A stretch of 64,000 bases of DNA, taken from contig JBAJFE010000026.1 of assembly GCA_037903355.1 (NCBI GenBank), positions 6,138,001-6,202,000 of the forward strand, given 5' to 3'. How positions within the stretch are numbered: the stretch's first letter is position 1; every line of letters starts with the position of its first letter. The notes under the pieces were generated by a model that was given only the letters and a program-made list of their open reading frames with translations, did no database searches and was not told the origin of the DNA. The stretch comes from Trichuris trichiura (Eukaryota; Nematoda; Enoplea; Trichinellida; Trichuridae). Positions 14,001 to 27,900 of the stretch are shown here, one piece after another. A program made the position numbers and the translations under genes.

Positions 14001-15200
14001 CGCATTTCACTCTGACTTTGGTTGCTATTTTGGCTCCAGACCTTTGTTAGATGGGTTTTACGATTTAGCGATTATGACAGCTTGATTCGGGATTGCAATT
14101 GAAAACAGCCCATTTTGTGTGAAAAGAATTGCTACGTCAACTTTTCCTTTTCATGTGCCCCTTTGGTTTTTCATTATCTTAAGCGAAGTTTATTAAATTG
14201 ACTGAACATTTTAATGCTGCAAACTCAACTCTGGAAGCAGTAGAAGACTGAGGAAGCAGTGAGGACGAAGGAGATATATTTTTTCTTTTACATCAAGAAG
14301 GGCAGGCCCGCGATCACTTGGCCTGAAATTGATTATAACTCAAATTATTTAAATATTTAATTAGTAAACTCGGTCGAACGTCTTCTTACTTTCAATTAAG
14401 TAAATTAAAGAAAGTTTGCATACTGAAATAAAGCTTGAATTCAGATTAGTAAAAAAAATCTTTGGCAGGGACGTAAGCACATTAGCATAAACATTTGACG
14501 AATTCTTTACTTTATGCAAAAGCTTTATGAAGCAGAATGTGCAGTAACGTGTGGACTGAGCAAATTGTTACTTTTTACCCTTGCGAAGTTTCCAAAGAGT
14601 TTACGTTGACCTAACCTGTCGCAGTATGGTTACCTGCAGCCGTCGCTCTTAAAGCATTGGGCATACTTTATCGCACTGATGCATGCACATAATTTTGCTT
14701 TTACTTCAGTGAAACCTCAGAAAAAGCCACTTAGTACCAAGTACAAAGTTGTGGTGTGGTTAAACTCCAAACGCTGAACTTGTCGGGTTTCAAAACTTTA
14801 CTTTTTGTCAGTCGCTCTTTTAATGGCTTTTACCTAAGTGACCAGCGGTTTCGCAGAACTTCACTGGACGTAAGTAAAACATGTTTAACGGCTACATGCT
14901 TTCTCCACATTGAGAGAAGTGATTAAAAAACAAAAACTTCAAGCAAGAGCGACGTTTTGATTGTGTGTAAGACGAAGTGGTTACATAATGATGAATACTC
15001 GGAAAATCATTAAAGGATCTGTAAGCTATAAAGATAAAGAAACAAAAACTGAACTTTCAAATCATTCAACAGTTTCGTGTTCAACGTTTAGCAGGTGCGC
15101 AGTGTTCAGCCGGAGAGTGCAATGTCAACACGATTAAAGATGGGGTTTTACCATACATTTGAAAGTCGGAATCTTAACTTGCCGTATAAGTCATGTTAAT
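11085..15200. other. Intergenic stretch, no identified gene
   Basis: Downstream of the POU gene, the sequence to about 15.2 kb is AT-rich and carries only short unrelated open frames. No domain, RNA gene or long repeat was recognised. The first few hundred bases presumably hold the 3' UTR of the POU gene. Confidence 0.4.
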
Positions 15201-15203
15201 TAG

Positions 15204-15445
15204 CTCCACGTGTGTCAACCTTTGATCGTAGCAGCTGGAACGACCCGTTGCATAATGATACTCCGCGCTGTATTTGGCTAGATTGTGACAATGCTTACTT
15301 TAGGCGCACATACACTGTTATAAATGGTAAGCCAACTAATTTAAAACCGAGTAAATTGTACGTCATAGTTAAGCCCAGGGGTACAAATATTCTTGCTGAC
15401 ACCACTGAATTCGGTTTTGTAGAATTCAATCAATTTCCATCATAA
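15204..15445 (+). CDS. Possible orphan coding exon (unrecognised)
   Basis: After an acceptor-like TTAATTAG (ending 15203), a frame runs open for about 80 codons to a TAA at 15443-15445. The translation includes STFDRSSWNDPLHNDTPRC and FRRTYTVINGKPTNLKPSK, which looks more protein-like than background. A donor-like G|GTAAGC occurs at 15326/15327, so the exon may end there in phase 1. There is no in-frame ATG near the start and no domain I recognise. It may be a real small exon of an unidentified secreted or lineage-specific protein, or chance. Confidence 0.18.
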
Positions 15446-18400
15446 TTAAAGAGACGTGTTAATAGTACCTGCACTCTTCTCAGAAAGATTGAAACCTTAT
15501 AATGCCACGGAGCAATTGGACCTAAGTTTTCTTGCATTGCTCGAAGTGATCACAGCAGCAGTAAGTAGAATACGTGTCACTAAAACAATGAATTGAACTT
15601 GCTGAAAATGTAGCATTTTTAACGGTTTTTTCGAATTCCATTCCCGTTTATACGTAAACAGCCTTTTTTATTAAAGCCAGAAACGCATGGAGTTTTCGGG
15701 ATTAGAACGCGTTCCGTCTTCAGCTCGACGCATGCTGGCATGTATGCATGCAGCGCCCGGGTAAACTGAGGACGGGGCGGGTTCTCGTTTTGAAAGTTCT
15801 GTGTACTTTTTGACTTTAATAAAAAAATGGTTTTTTCCGTATAGGCAACTACGAAAAACGAATTGAACGCGTGCATCTAAAGAAGCTGGCAGCACGAGCA
15901 TACAAATCGAAACTAGTAATTTGCATAAGCAGGCGACATGAACATAATTGCGAGGAAATATCAATAATTCTTTTAAAGTGGTACATTAGGTTAAAAGGCA
16001 AATTCCTACAAAGTTATGGCAACAGATTGAAGGTAGTGGAAAAGTGACGTTGATAAAGTCTTTTGCTTTTCTCTAATTCTTCAAGAACTAGCTCATATTA
16101 TTGTAAGATTTTGCAGCGCAAAATAATGCAAGCTCTAACGAAAATATAGATGTAGCTTATTAGCGAAAAATAGACAAAACATCTCAAAGCTTTGGTAACG
16201 ATGGGATGATCACCATTAACAGTGAAATTAGAAAATCGCGCAGCAATATTAAGTGGTCTAGCAGCCGTTTAAATTTGGGATCACTTTTAAAAAATGAATA
16301 ATTATGCTCATTTGAAAGTAGGTGCCAAGTTTGGGATGTCCATAACAAGGAAGGGAGACAGCTGTGTATAAACATAATGGCAGCTGAAAGACTGTGAAAT
16401 GAGGAGGTCAGCTTATGCTAATAAGCAGAACAAAGCTTCGCAAAAAAGATTGTCAGTCTTCAATCCTAGTTTGTTCTATAACCATATTGCATAAAGTGAA
16501 CATAATGCTAGCGGAAGGAGCCGATTCAGCTCCTGGAAAGTCTTATGCGCTCGCTGAAGAAATATGCATTCCGTATCTTATATCTGCTTTAGTTACTCGT
16601 CAGCAAATGTAATGAAACTGTAAGAACGGTTTTTTGTTACTACAAGTTATAATATTAATACTTGTAGGTATGCACTAAGTAGGTGCAGAAGTAATGGCTA
16701 ATATTTAGAATTAAAAGTTTTTATAATGAGTTGCAATTTTAACTCGTTTTTGATGTAAGCAGCACATGTTTTTTTGGAAAAAAGGACTACCACAGTTTCT
16801 TTTTCTTAGGAATTCAAAAAAGTCATGGGACTTAGATATTACGAATTTTCTTAAATTCTTTAGTGTTTTTCTGTTCCTTGCCTTATAAGTACCGATTTGT
16901 CTGCGTTTGGCATTGCAAACCAAGGAAAGAATACCTCCAAATGCTTTAGCGACTTCTACAAAGGCAACACCACAAGCAAATTCACTTTGGTAAACGAAGG
17001 ATACTGGCGTGGCGACGACTTGTCGATTCAAGACTATTCATGAGCACTGACATGTCCAAAAACTGACTTGCCGACGACCTGACCTGACAACGAACTGACC
17101 ACTTCGTCAAACGACCGCCAACGAATGGACTTCTACCAAAGGATACTATGTGACGAAGTGTTGCAAGTTAATCGGACGTAGGGGAGCTTGGAATCTTGTT
17201 CATGACATCGGACAGCTGGCTTGGCACCCCTACTCAAGAACGGGACAATAATTATCCGCGGTGCTGTACTTCATTTCAATATATTTTACTTAAAGAAAGA
17301 TTGAGAATTTGAAATAGTAACCTTTCGCAGCATCGGTCCTTTTACTTCTAACCAATCTGTTCCATGCTACGGGTTTCTGTGTGCTCTCGGGAAAAGACCT
17401 GTTCAGCCAAGAAGTAAGCCATTCATGAACCATTTAGTCTGAGGTAAGGTTACTGCCTTTTTAAGCATTTTTGAGAGGAATAAACGGATGACAGTTTAAA
17501 GGAGCGAAGTCAAAGCTGTGTGGAAGATAAAACAATGGCGATTTAACTACCATTAGTCCTATTCAGGATTTTTACGAATATTTGTTTAAAAGAAAGCGGC
17601 CTGATAGCAAAGACAAAATTTTCAGGGCACGTCTGTTCCAGTCATCAGCACGCGAACTAAGGAGGAACAGGGAAAAGCGCTAACAGATGACTGATGATGT
17701 ACGGACGATCTAGGTGACGAGTCAACTATGACAATTGATCCTAAAATGCAATGCTTCGGCTAACCGTTCGTTATCGAGATAGCTAGTCGACACTGTACAA
17801 TAAGCTGTTAATGTTGACTTTTGAAAATGAACAGTCTTAAACAGGGTGAACGGATGAAAACACTATCCTGAAAGTCACTCAAGCTTGAAAATAGAATATT
17901 TTCTGATTTATGGTTTCGGTTTCATAAATTATTCAGAAAAAAAGCTTATTGCAAGTTGGAACTCAATTGAAACGCCATTTTCATTATCTGCGCGAAATCA
18001 TACTGTAGGCATTTTCGTATATACTTGCTTTTAAGACGACTGTTCCATTTGCTGTTAATGTTTCGTGATGTGTCAATGTCGGCTGTGTAAGTAAGCTCTC
18101 GATTCTCTGCAAAGAGAAAGCTAATCCGAGTGTAAAAATAAATGCGCCTTTTGGGGATCAAAAGAATAAGCTACCCGTATCACTATTAACTGACAAGTTT
18201 AATTCTGGCAGTTTTAACTGCTTACTGCTCCGTTTCCCATTCAACTTTTACTGCAGGCAGACCAACTGACTCGCGGACCAAACTGTCCTACGAGATGGTG
18301 ATTCTGTTCATGTCGGCGAACTTATGAATAAAAAATACAGTCCCATTAGTTCCAATGCCTACAGGCTACCTAAGCTGATGAACAAAAATGAAGGTCGCCT

Positions 18401-18840
18401 GATCCCAGCATCTATAAGCCTCATAAGCCTGACTTAAAATAGAGTTCTTCTGGAGTAAGCAATTCTACGCAACCTAAGGTTAAACTTAGCACCACAGCCT
18501 CCATGTAGCCAATTACTACATAGTCTGAGATGACTGGCCAAAACAACCATGGCGGCAATTTACACGTCAAGCTTGCAGGTTGCCCATGAGTGTGGTAATC
18601 AATGGCTACGGAAGAGTGAAAAGCTCACACCAGTTAAGCGAGAGACAGAAGAATGTTCTTAGCGACCGACAAGGCATTAATTTCACCAAAGGCTTTTTGC
18701 CTTATGGTATGATAATATGATCATCATAGCATGTTACTTTTTCGCAGCTGCAGCTTCAAGCGTAAATTGCCTAGAACCTGCACATCAGCAACGAGTCGTC
18801 CTGTAGATAGAATCTTTTGCCTCGACGATTCTCTGTCAGC
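15446..18840. other. Intergenic stretch, no identified gene
   Basis: No recognisable exons. Around 17040-17110 the pentamer CTGAC recurs several times at irregular spacing, which looks like simple low-complexity sequence. Nothing else stands out. Confidence 0.35.
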
Positions 18841-18855
18841 GCAAATGCGTGAACG

Positions 18856-19128
18856 TAATGAGCAGTGCAAGAGCTCTTTGCGTTTTCATTACTCTGTACG
18901 GTTTATGGTGCAACGCTTAGTTCTAGGACAGCGCTTTCCAAGCTGGCGACGGATGGGCTCGTATCCAACTGCTCATATTTATCGAATGAACCTACTTGTC
19001 GCAGATACTTCGGCAAGCGACAGCAGTATGATACAGTTGAGACGACGATAATGCGCCTTTTTATGCACCCACTGATCAGCCTAACTCACGAACGCTTCCT
19101 AGAGCGAAGGCTTTATCACAGAGTGTAA
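18856..19128 (+). CDS. Possible secreted-protein exon (unrecognised)
   Basis: Two overlapping frames look coding. One begins with an ATG at about 18858 and reads MSSARALCVFITLYGLWCNA before a stop, which resembles a signal peptide. The other frame is open to 19128 and contains a short cysteine-bearing segment (SNCSYLSNEPTCRRYFGKRQ). They could be joined only by splicing that I cannot place with confidence. No known domain can be assigned. Confidence 0.15.
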
Positions 19129-19678
19129 CTAAAGAACAGCGCCAGCACGTTGTAACGTTTGGTACTTATCTCCATTCATTGCTTCTTCCTTTATGCCTAT
19201 TGGACTCATCTTTGTTCCTAGGGGAAAAGCTATCTCGAGATATTCTACCTGAGTATCTCGTGACTTCATAATCTCAAGGAACAATAGCCAGTAAAATATG
19301 GTGATCTTTATTGAAAGGAGTAAAAAACTTCAGATACCAATCTGTTCCGTTTTGAACTTCATCGTAAAAATCAGTTCAATGCAAAAGGACGCTTGCGTAG
19401 GCCGCAAACGACTAGGATATACGATGTTGGCGATGTAGCGCATGGCAGGTGGAACCATGCTTAACCTCAAATTAACTGAACCGCTGGTCAGCAAAGAACT
19501 GCTGGTAGTCACAAATTATTAAATGGAGCAACGATTATGACCGCAGCCTGCGAATAATGAACGGCAAAATAACGCAGAATGATTGGAACAAAGTTACGCT
19601 ATTCGGAATGACCTTAACGCTTCGATGCTGCAGAACTGAAACAAACGTTAAACCGCAATAAAATTGCAGCCCCAATTA

Positions 19679-23267
<3,589 letters not shown>

Positions 23268-23507
23268 TTTTCTGCAGCTAAAAATAGGGAGTTATACTGG
23301 CAAGTTTCGGGGCACAGTTTGGTACATTAAACCCAACGATGATGAATCAAAGATAAAGCCTGACTTATAAAATGATCTGCTAGAAACCGGTAAACTCCAA
23401 CAAAGGCAGATTCACAAACGAAAGCCAATATTCCACCAACGTTTAAGCAACAAAAAGCTAGACAAATACAGTACACAAAAGATCAGCAGGTACTACCCTA
23501 AGGTACA

Positions 23508-24356
23508 ATGACGCAAGGCATGACTTTCGCAACTGAGCCAAAATCAGACGGCGATGAAAAGTTGAACGAGTATTTCTTTTTAAAAAAAGTTCATTTTTAC
23601 GACTCAGTGATTAAGTAACGTTTGTCTGCGTTATTGACACTCAACACGCCTACTTTCTCAATAAAACCATCCAGTGTTTTTGATTGCACTTTTAGAACTG
23701 TTCTTTGCTAACGTCCTGTTGCTTATCGGATTAGGCTCTCGCCTAAGAGGTCAGCAGGACACCATAGTGTACTGCGACTCAAGGTAAGGTTTGCGGCAAA
23801 TTGTGAATGTTTGCGAGGTGTTATTTTAAAATATTTGACGGTCCGGCAAGCGATTACGGACTATCAGTAACGGAAATAAACTGTTATAGGTGCAAAAGCG
23901 AAGGAGGCGCTGGATCTTATGACAGTAAGCGGGGTGAATGATAAGCAGGTTCAATGTTCAAATAAGTTGCTGCTTGTTTTACTGGAGTGCCATGTTCGCA
24001 GAGATCTTTATTCTGAAAAAGCCCTTTTAGCATTGCGTTTGTTCTTCGCGTCCGTGCTTTCGTACATCTCGAAGGTTGCCATAGTTGACCTGCGGCAAGA
24101 TCAATCTGACACAAAATTAAGCTTACGTTCCGTGGTTTTATTAATAACTACTTATCCTATGCTAACAGTGCAAAATATTGATATGAGAAAACATTGCAGA
24201 ATTTATTTGTGGGCTAACCCATCGAAAAAAGTAGAAAATGTGGACCAAAACTTTCAGGTCTCTTCTGGACCCATGCTAAGCCCAAAACTTGGTTTTCTCA
24301 CTGAAAGCAAATCTAGATGGGCCCTGAAAGCTCCGATACATTCTCTGCTTTCTTAA
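23508..24356 (+). other. Possible small gene between CDC5L and MRPS11 (unrecognised)
   Basis: Three coding-looking pieces lie on the plus strand. A frame from an ATG at 23508 reads MTQGMTFATEPKSDGDEKLN and onward for about 35 codons. From about 23673 an open frame with a hydrophobic segment (FLIALLELFFANVLLLIGLG) ends at a good donor, GTAAGG, at 23786. From 23919 a 145-codon frame contains KLLLVLLECHVRRDLYSEKA and a hydrophobic run. The second piece joins in phase with an exon at 23890 that ends in a TGA at about 23940, in a different frame from the third piece. I could not assemble one consistent gene, and no family is recognised. Confidence 0.2.
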
Positions 24357-24787
24357 ACGGCTGATTCCGGAAACAATTTCTACAAGTACGAAAACTTCCC
24401 GTGTATAATTGAAGAATTACTGATAGATTACGAAACACGCAGTGCCCCTAAAGTAGTCCGCCCTTTTCCTTACGCAAATGATGTTGGTGGCTATTAATGA
24501 TGCTCTTTGGTGGCTCGTGCAAACAAGTGAATTTTCAATTTTTTATTAGTAGGATTATCTTCTCCTGCATGAGGGTAACCATGCAATGAATGTTAGTTTT
24601 AGAAAAAAAGTTGTAAAAATGAATTTTACGTCCGCTGGAACAGAGCAACAATTACTTGGCTTCCGGGAAATCAGTCAAGCATTCGATAGTACTATACCTT
24701 ATGAAATTGATTGACTGAAAGCTATAGAATAAAAGACGTTTTGCGTACGTGCCCATATCTTAGCGTTTGCCCATTTGGGAGTTGCAA

Positions 24788-26425
24788 ATGGCAGTTATTC
24801 CTAGAGTGCTTTTCAAAAATGTTGCTCCTGCCGTTGGACGCTTTTTAAGTCTCAGCGCAATTGCTAAAGGTCGAATGGACAGACGGGAACACCAAGCAGG
24901 TTCCAGGCCAGTTGAAGAAGGTGTCGAAGGCGAAAAGTACTTCGAGACCGTCGGCTTAGAGGTCAGATCTGTTTTAAAAGTGCAGTTAATGTTACATTTT
25001 ACGGCTGCGTAATTTTTGTATCTTATAAATGCTTTATTTAAAGTGTGAAAGGGGCTAAGTTGTATTTAACTAATACAGGATGCCAGGCTGAGAGAAAGAC
25101 AAGATTATTAGGGGATATGATAACAGTGGTCATACTTGCTTAAAATTGCCTTTTGAAATTCTTTTTTGCGCTTGCAATGTCAGAGGACGTAAATATGGCA
25201 TGGTGATCTATTCTTATGTTGTTCGCTTACCAACTACCTGCCCATCTATCATGTTCGTTGTTTATTGGCCCTTTAGGTTTCGCGCATCGGCTTGAATAAT
25301 TTTTTTTAAACATTGACATTGCATCGATTCATAGAAAAAGACGCAGTATTCAGTTCCGTGAGTTTGCTGCTTTTCCTGAACATTACTGGACTTCCGTCTG
25401 CGGGATAACGCATATATTTTGACATTTGCGTACGTCCGTTAGCAGACGCAAGTTAGAAATGAACTTACAAAAGCTTTTTTGACACGAAAGTATATTGAAC
25501 AGTTTTCTTCTATCCTGTATTCTTAACTTGCTATTTAATGTTTCTGGGAAGTGTTCACGTTAGACTGAATTGTGGGCGGTACGTCTGTTCGTTGTCGCAG
25601 CAATAAATAACTTTCGCATATAAGTGCCCTGAAGTGGCGGCATATTTATTTGAATCAACACCAGTTAGCCTTTACTATCGCGACTTCCATTTGCTGTCAG
25701 AATGTTGTCATAAGAATACCGAACGAACGATATTGTTTCAACGAGTATTTTAAATTGTTAAAAAATCTGGCGGGCTTCTGCGTAAACCTTGTATTGTATC
25801 TTTGATGATTTCAAATCTTATTGATGTATTTTATTTATTTACCGTGTAGAACATATGTTGTCTGCTGATGCAAGATGTGTAAATAAGTGGAAATGCCACC
25901 TTTGTTTAGCCAGTTAAGCGTAGTCAATATTTCCCATTGTCCTTAGGTTCGTATGTTTAGTTATGGGCTTATTTCCTTTCAGTTGCTCACGTTTTGGTTG
26001 ATTTTACCGAATTTAAGAGTGTGGATGGAATCTTCCCGACAATGGAAACCATGAAGCAAGTATTCAATGGAATTCCATTTGAGGAAATGCATATATGTCA
26101 CGTGAAATGTTCGAAGAACAATGTGAAAATTACAGTAACTGACAACCACGGCGCAGTAATTCTGTATACTTCATGTGGGGTAGAAGGATTTAAGAATTGC
26201 AGGAAGAAGACTGAAGTGGCAGGGCAGGCAACTGGTATTGCCGCTGGTATGAAAGCACTTAGACGAGGAGTCAAAAATGTTCGTATTATCATTAGCGGTC
26301 TGGGCCCTGGTCGAATGTCTAGCATTCGAGGCTTAGCGCTTGCAGGCGTTCAGGTTATATCTATCACCGATTGCACTCCACTGCCAGAATTGGGACCGCG
26401 TCCCAGAAAGCAAAGAAGAATATGA
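24788..26425 (+). CDS. Mitochondrial ribosomal protein uS11m (MRPS11)
   Basis: Component of the small subunit of the mitochondrial ribosome; uS11 proteins sit on the platform and contact 16S-like rRNA and mRNA near the exit site. The last exon (from 25983, or possibly 26016, to 26425) carries the whole uS11 fold. It includes HVKCSKNNVKITVTDNHGAV, SCGVEGFKNCRKKTEVAGQA, ISGLGPGRMSSIRG and the C-terminal ITDCTPLPELGPRPRKQRRI, matching the family's GxGPGR and rRNA-binding tail. The first exon starts at the ATG at 24788 and encodes a basic, Ser/Ala-rich leader (MAVIPRVLFKNVAPAVGRFL), typical of mitochondrial import. The splice junction is uncertain. Option A joins G|GT at 24920 to TTTCAG at 25982 in phase 1. 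Option B joins GAG|GTCAGA at 24961 to AAG at 26015 in phase 0. The intron is about 1.1 kb. The gene is divergent from CDC5L, with an acceptor-like TTAG 24 nt before the ATG. Confidence 0.92.
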
Positions 26426-26829
26426 TACTCTGGTTTGCCCCATTGCAACATAATTATTAGTGAAAATTTGCATATAATGAAACCTTAAAAACTCAAAGCC
26501 CTGCGAAGCTCGGTGACATGTAAGAGCGTGAAGTAAAGTATTTGTTGTAAAGATGTGCAGTTACGGCAGGCACCCGCGAATTAACCAGTCTAGTTTCAGG
26601 ATAGCCTTGTATGGTTTTGAAGTTAAGTAAAATCACGTTTTGCAAACGCGTGGCGATTAGCTTTTGGAACTGTCATACTATTAAAGGTTTTAGTTTTGTA
26701 GGTATTCTTACTGTATCATTCATGCAAATGTTAAAGTAAGACTTCTAATTTCGGAATAAAATGTTTGCGGCTTTGCTACCCGTTCGTTAGTTAAAAACGT
26801 TTACTTCTCAAACGTATAACCCGCGGAGC

Positions 26830-26858
26830 TTTCGGGCCACACCGGGGCCCGTCATCAG
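26830..26858 (-). ncRNA. Hammerhead-like core motif, copy 1
   Basis: Read on the minus strand this is CTGATGA, C, a stem GGGCC/GGCCC closing a 7-nt loop, then GAAA. This matches the conserved hammerhead ribozyme core (CUGANGA plus stem II plus GAAA), with one extra base before stem II. A cleavage site and helices I and III were not proven. Confidence 0.4.
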
Positions 26859-27093
26859 CGCTAAGTGCGCCGCCGTCGGGTCGGTCATTATGTTAGCGAG
26901 CCGCTCCGTCCGACCGACCGACCGACCGTGGCGGGAACCTCAGCCGTCAGGTCGATCCTTGACCCGTCAGGCTTTGGTCCCACCTAGTCAGTCAGACTTT
27001 GCGACCTGACGGCTGAGGTTCCCGCCACGGTCGGTCGGTCGGACGGAGCGGCTTGCTAACATAATGACCGACCCGACAGCGGCGCACTTAGCG

Positions 27094-27122
27094 TTGATGA
27101 CGGGCCCCGGCGTGGCCCGAAA
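27094..27122 (+). ncRNA. Hammerhead-like core motif, copy 2 (first core base changed)
   Basis: Mirror copy in the right arm of the same foldback. The core reads TTGATGA instead of CTGATGA, so the first catalytic-core base is C to T. The hairpin GGGCC/GGCCC and GAAA are intact. If the motif is a ribozyme, this copy is probably impaired. Confidence 0.35.
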
Positions 27123-27664
27123 GCTCCGCGGGTTATACGTTTGAGAAGTAAACGTTTTGAACTAACAAACGGGTAGCAAAGCCGCAAACATTTTATTCTG
27201 AATAACGCACCCGTTAGAAAGGAGGAGAAAAAAGAAGAATTGACTTTTAATTTCTTTATAATTATGTTTATACGTACGTTCAGCGTGGTAGACCATTTTT
27301 CGCATCTAAAACTATGTTTCTGCAAAAAGTTTAATAAAGCTGCCCTGTAATATCTGTCGCAGTAAATTGGTTTCTTTCAGTTCCTGGGGGCTCACCAATG
27401 CCCGTTACGAACAGGTGGAGTGAAGGCCAGCTTGTTTTGAAAATGATGGAGAATACATGGCGACTTATGCGTCTGGGGCAAGTCTGAACCGTTGGAAGTT
27501 GTCAATACTTTTAGTTCCGAGGAATCGATAGACATATATCAATAGGAACAAGAACAAGACCCTTTCTGTAAATGTAACTTCTTGGTACGGGACCGTATAA
27601 TTTCATGTCGAGTTCCTTTTACGGAAAGTTTGTCCCGTTGATAATATTTTTAATATTCCGGAGC

Positions 27665-27692
27665 TTTCGGGTCAAACAAGACCCGTCTTCAG
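27665..27692 (-). ncRNA. Hammerhead-like core motif, copy 3
   Basis: On the minus strand: CTGAAGA, C, stem GGGTC/GACCC around a TTGTTT loop, then GAAA. Compared with copy 1, both sides of the stem have changed (C to T and G to A), keeping the base pair. Confidence 0.4.
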
Positions 27693-27797
27693 CGGTGTTA
27701 AAATAAAGCAATAAAGTAACGAAATTTTCACGGTGTTCTGTGAAACCGTGAAAACACCGTGAAAATTTCGTTACTTCATTGCTTTATTTTAACACCG

Positions 27798-27825
27798 CTG
27801 AAGACGGGTCTCGTTTGACCCGGAA
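27798..27825 (+). ncRNA. Hammerhead-like core motif, copy 4 (GAAA changed)
   Basis: Mirror copy in the right arm: CTGAAGA, C, GGGTC/GACCC, then GGAA instead of GAAA. One core adenine is altered, so this copy is probably inactive if the motif is catalytic. Confidence 0.35.
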
Positions 27826-27900
27826 GCTCCGGAATATTAAAAATATTATCAACGGGACAAACTTTCCGTAAAAGGAACTCGGCATGAAGAACAAGACCCT

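Larger units (their letters stand above)
26755..27199. mobile_element. GC-rich foldback element with hammerhead-like motifs
   Basis: Two nearly perfect inverted arms, about 26755-26954 and 27002-27199, are separated by a 47-bp spacer. The arms differ at only a handful of positions. They are much richer in G and C than the flanks and include a (GACC)n run. Each arm holds one copy of the CUGANGA-hairpin-GAAA motif described separately. The left end overlaps an AATAAA just downstream of MRPS11, so the element may sit at or beyond the end of that transcript. No coding capacity and no clear flanking duplication were found. It would form a very stable hairpin if transcribed. Confidence 0.85.
27550..27900. 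mobile_element. Foldback element with 14-bp flanking direct repeat
   Basis: Inverted arms at about 27604-27738 and 27753-27886 are almost identical. Each contains a version of the hammerhead-like motif. A 14-bp direct repeat, AAGAACAAGACCCT, lies at 27550-27563 and again at 27887-27900. It looks like a target-site duplication, which would define the insertion as about 27564-27886. No open reading frame is present, so the element is non-autonomous. It shares the GGAGCTTTCGGG and motif segment with the GC-rich foldback 350 bp upstream, but the rest of the arms differ. Confidence 0.8.

Noticed and set aside
17037..17110. Recurrent CTGAC pentamers
   Set aside because: Spacing is irregular and no stem or longer unit is conserved; low-complexity sequence is the simplest reading.
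24300..24335. GAAAGCTCC at the end of the 145-codon frame, similar to the hammerhead-like family
   Set aside because: No CUGANGA and no hairpin at the required distance; the short match is likely chance.
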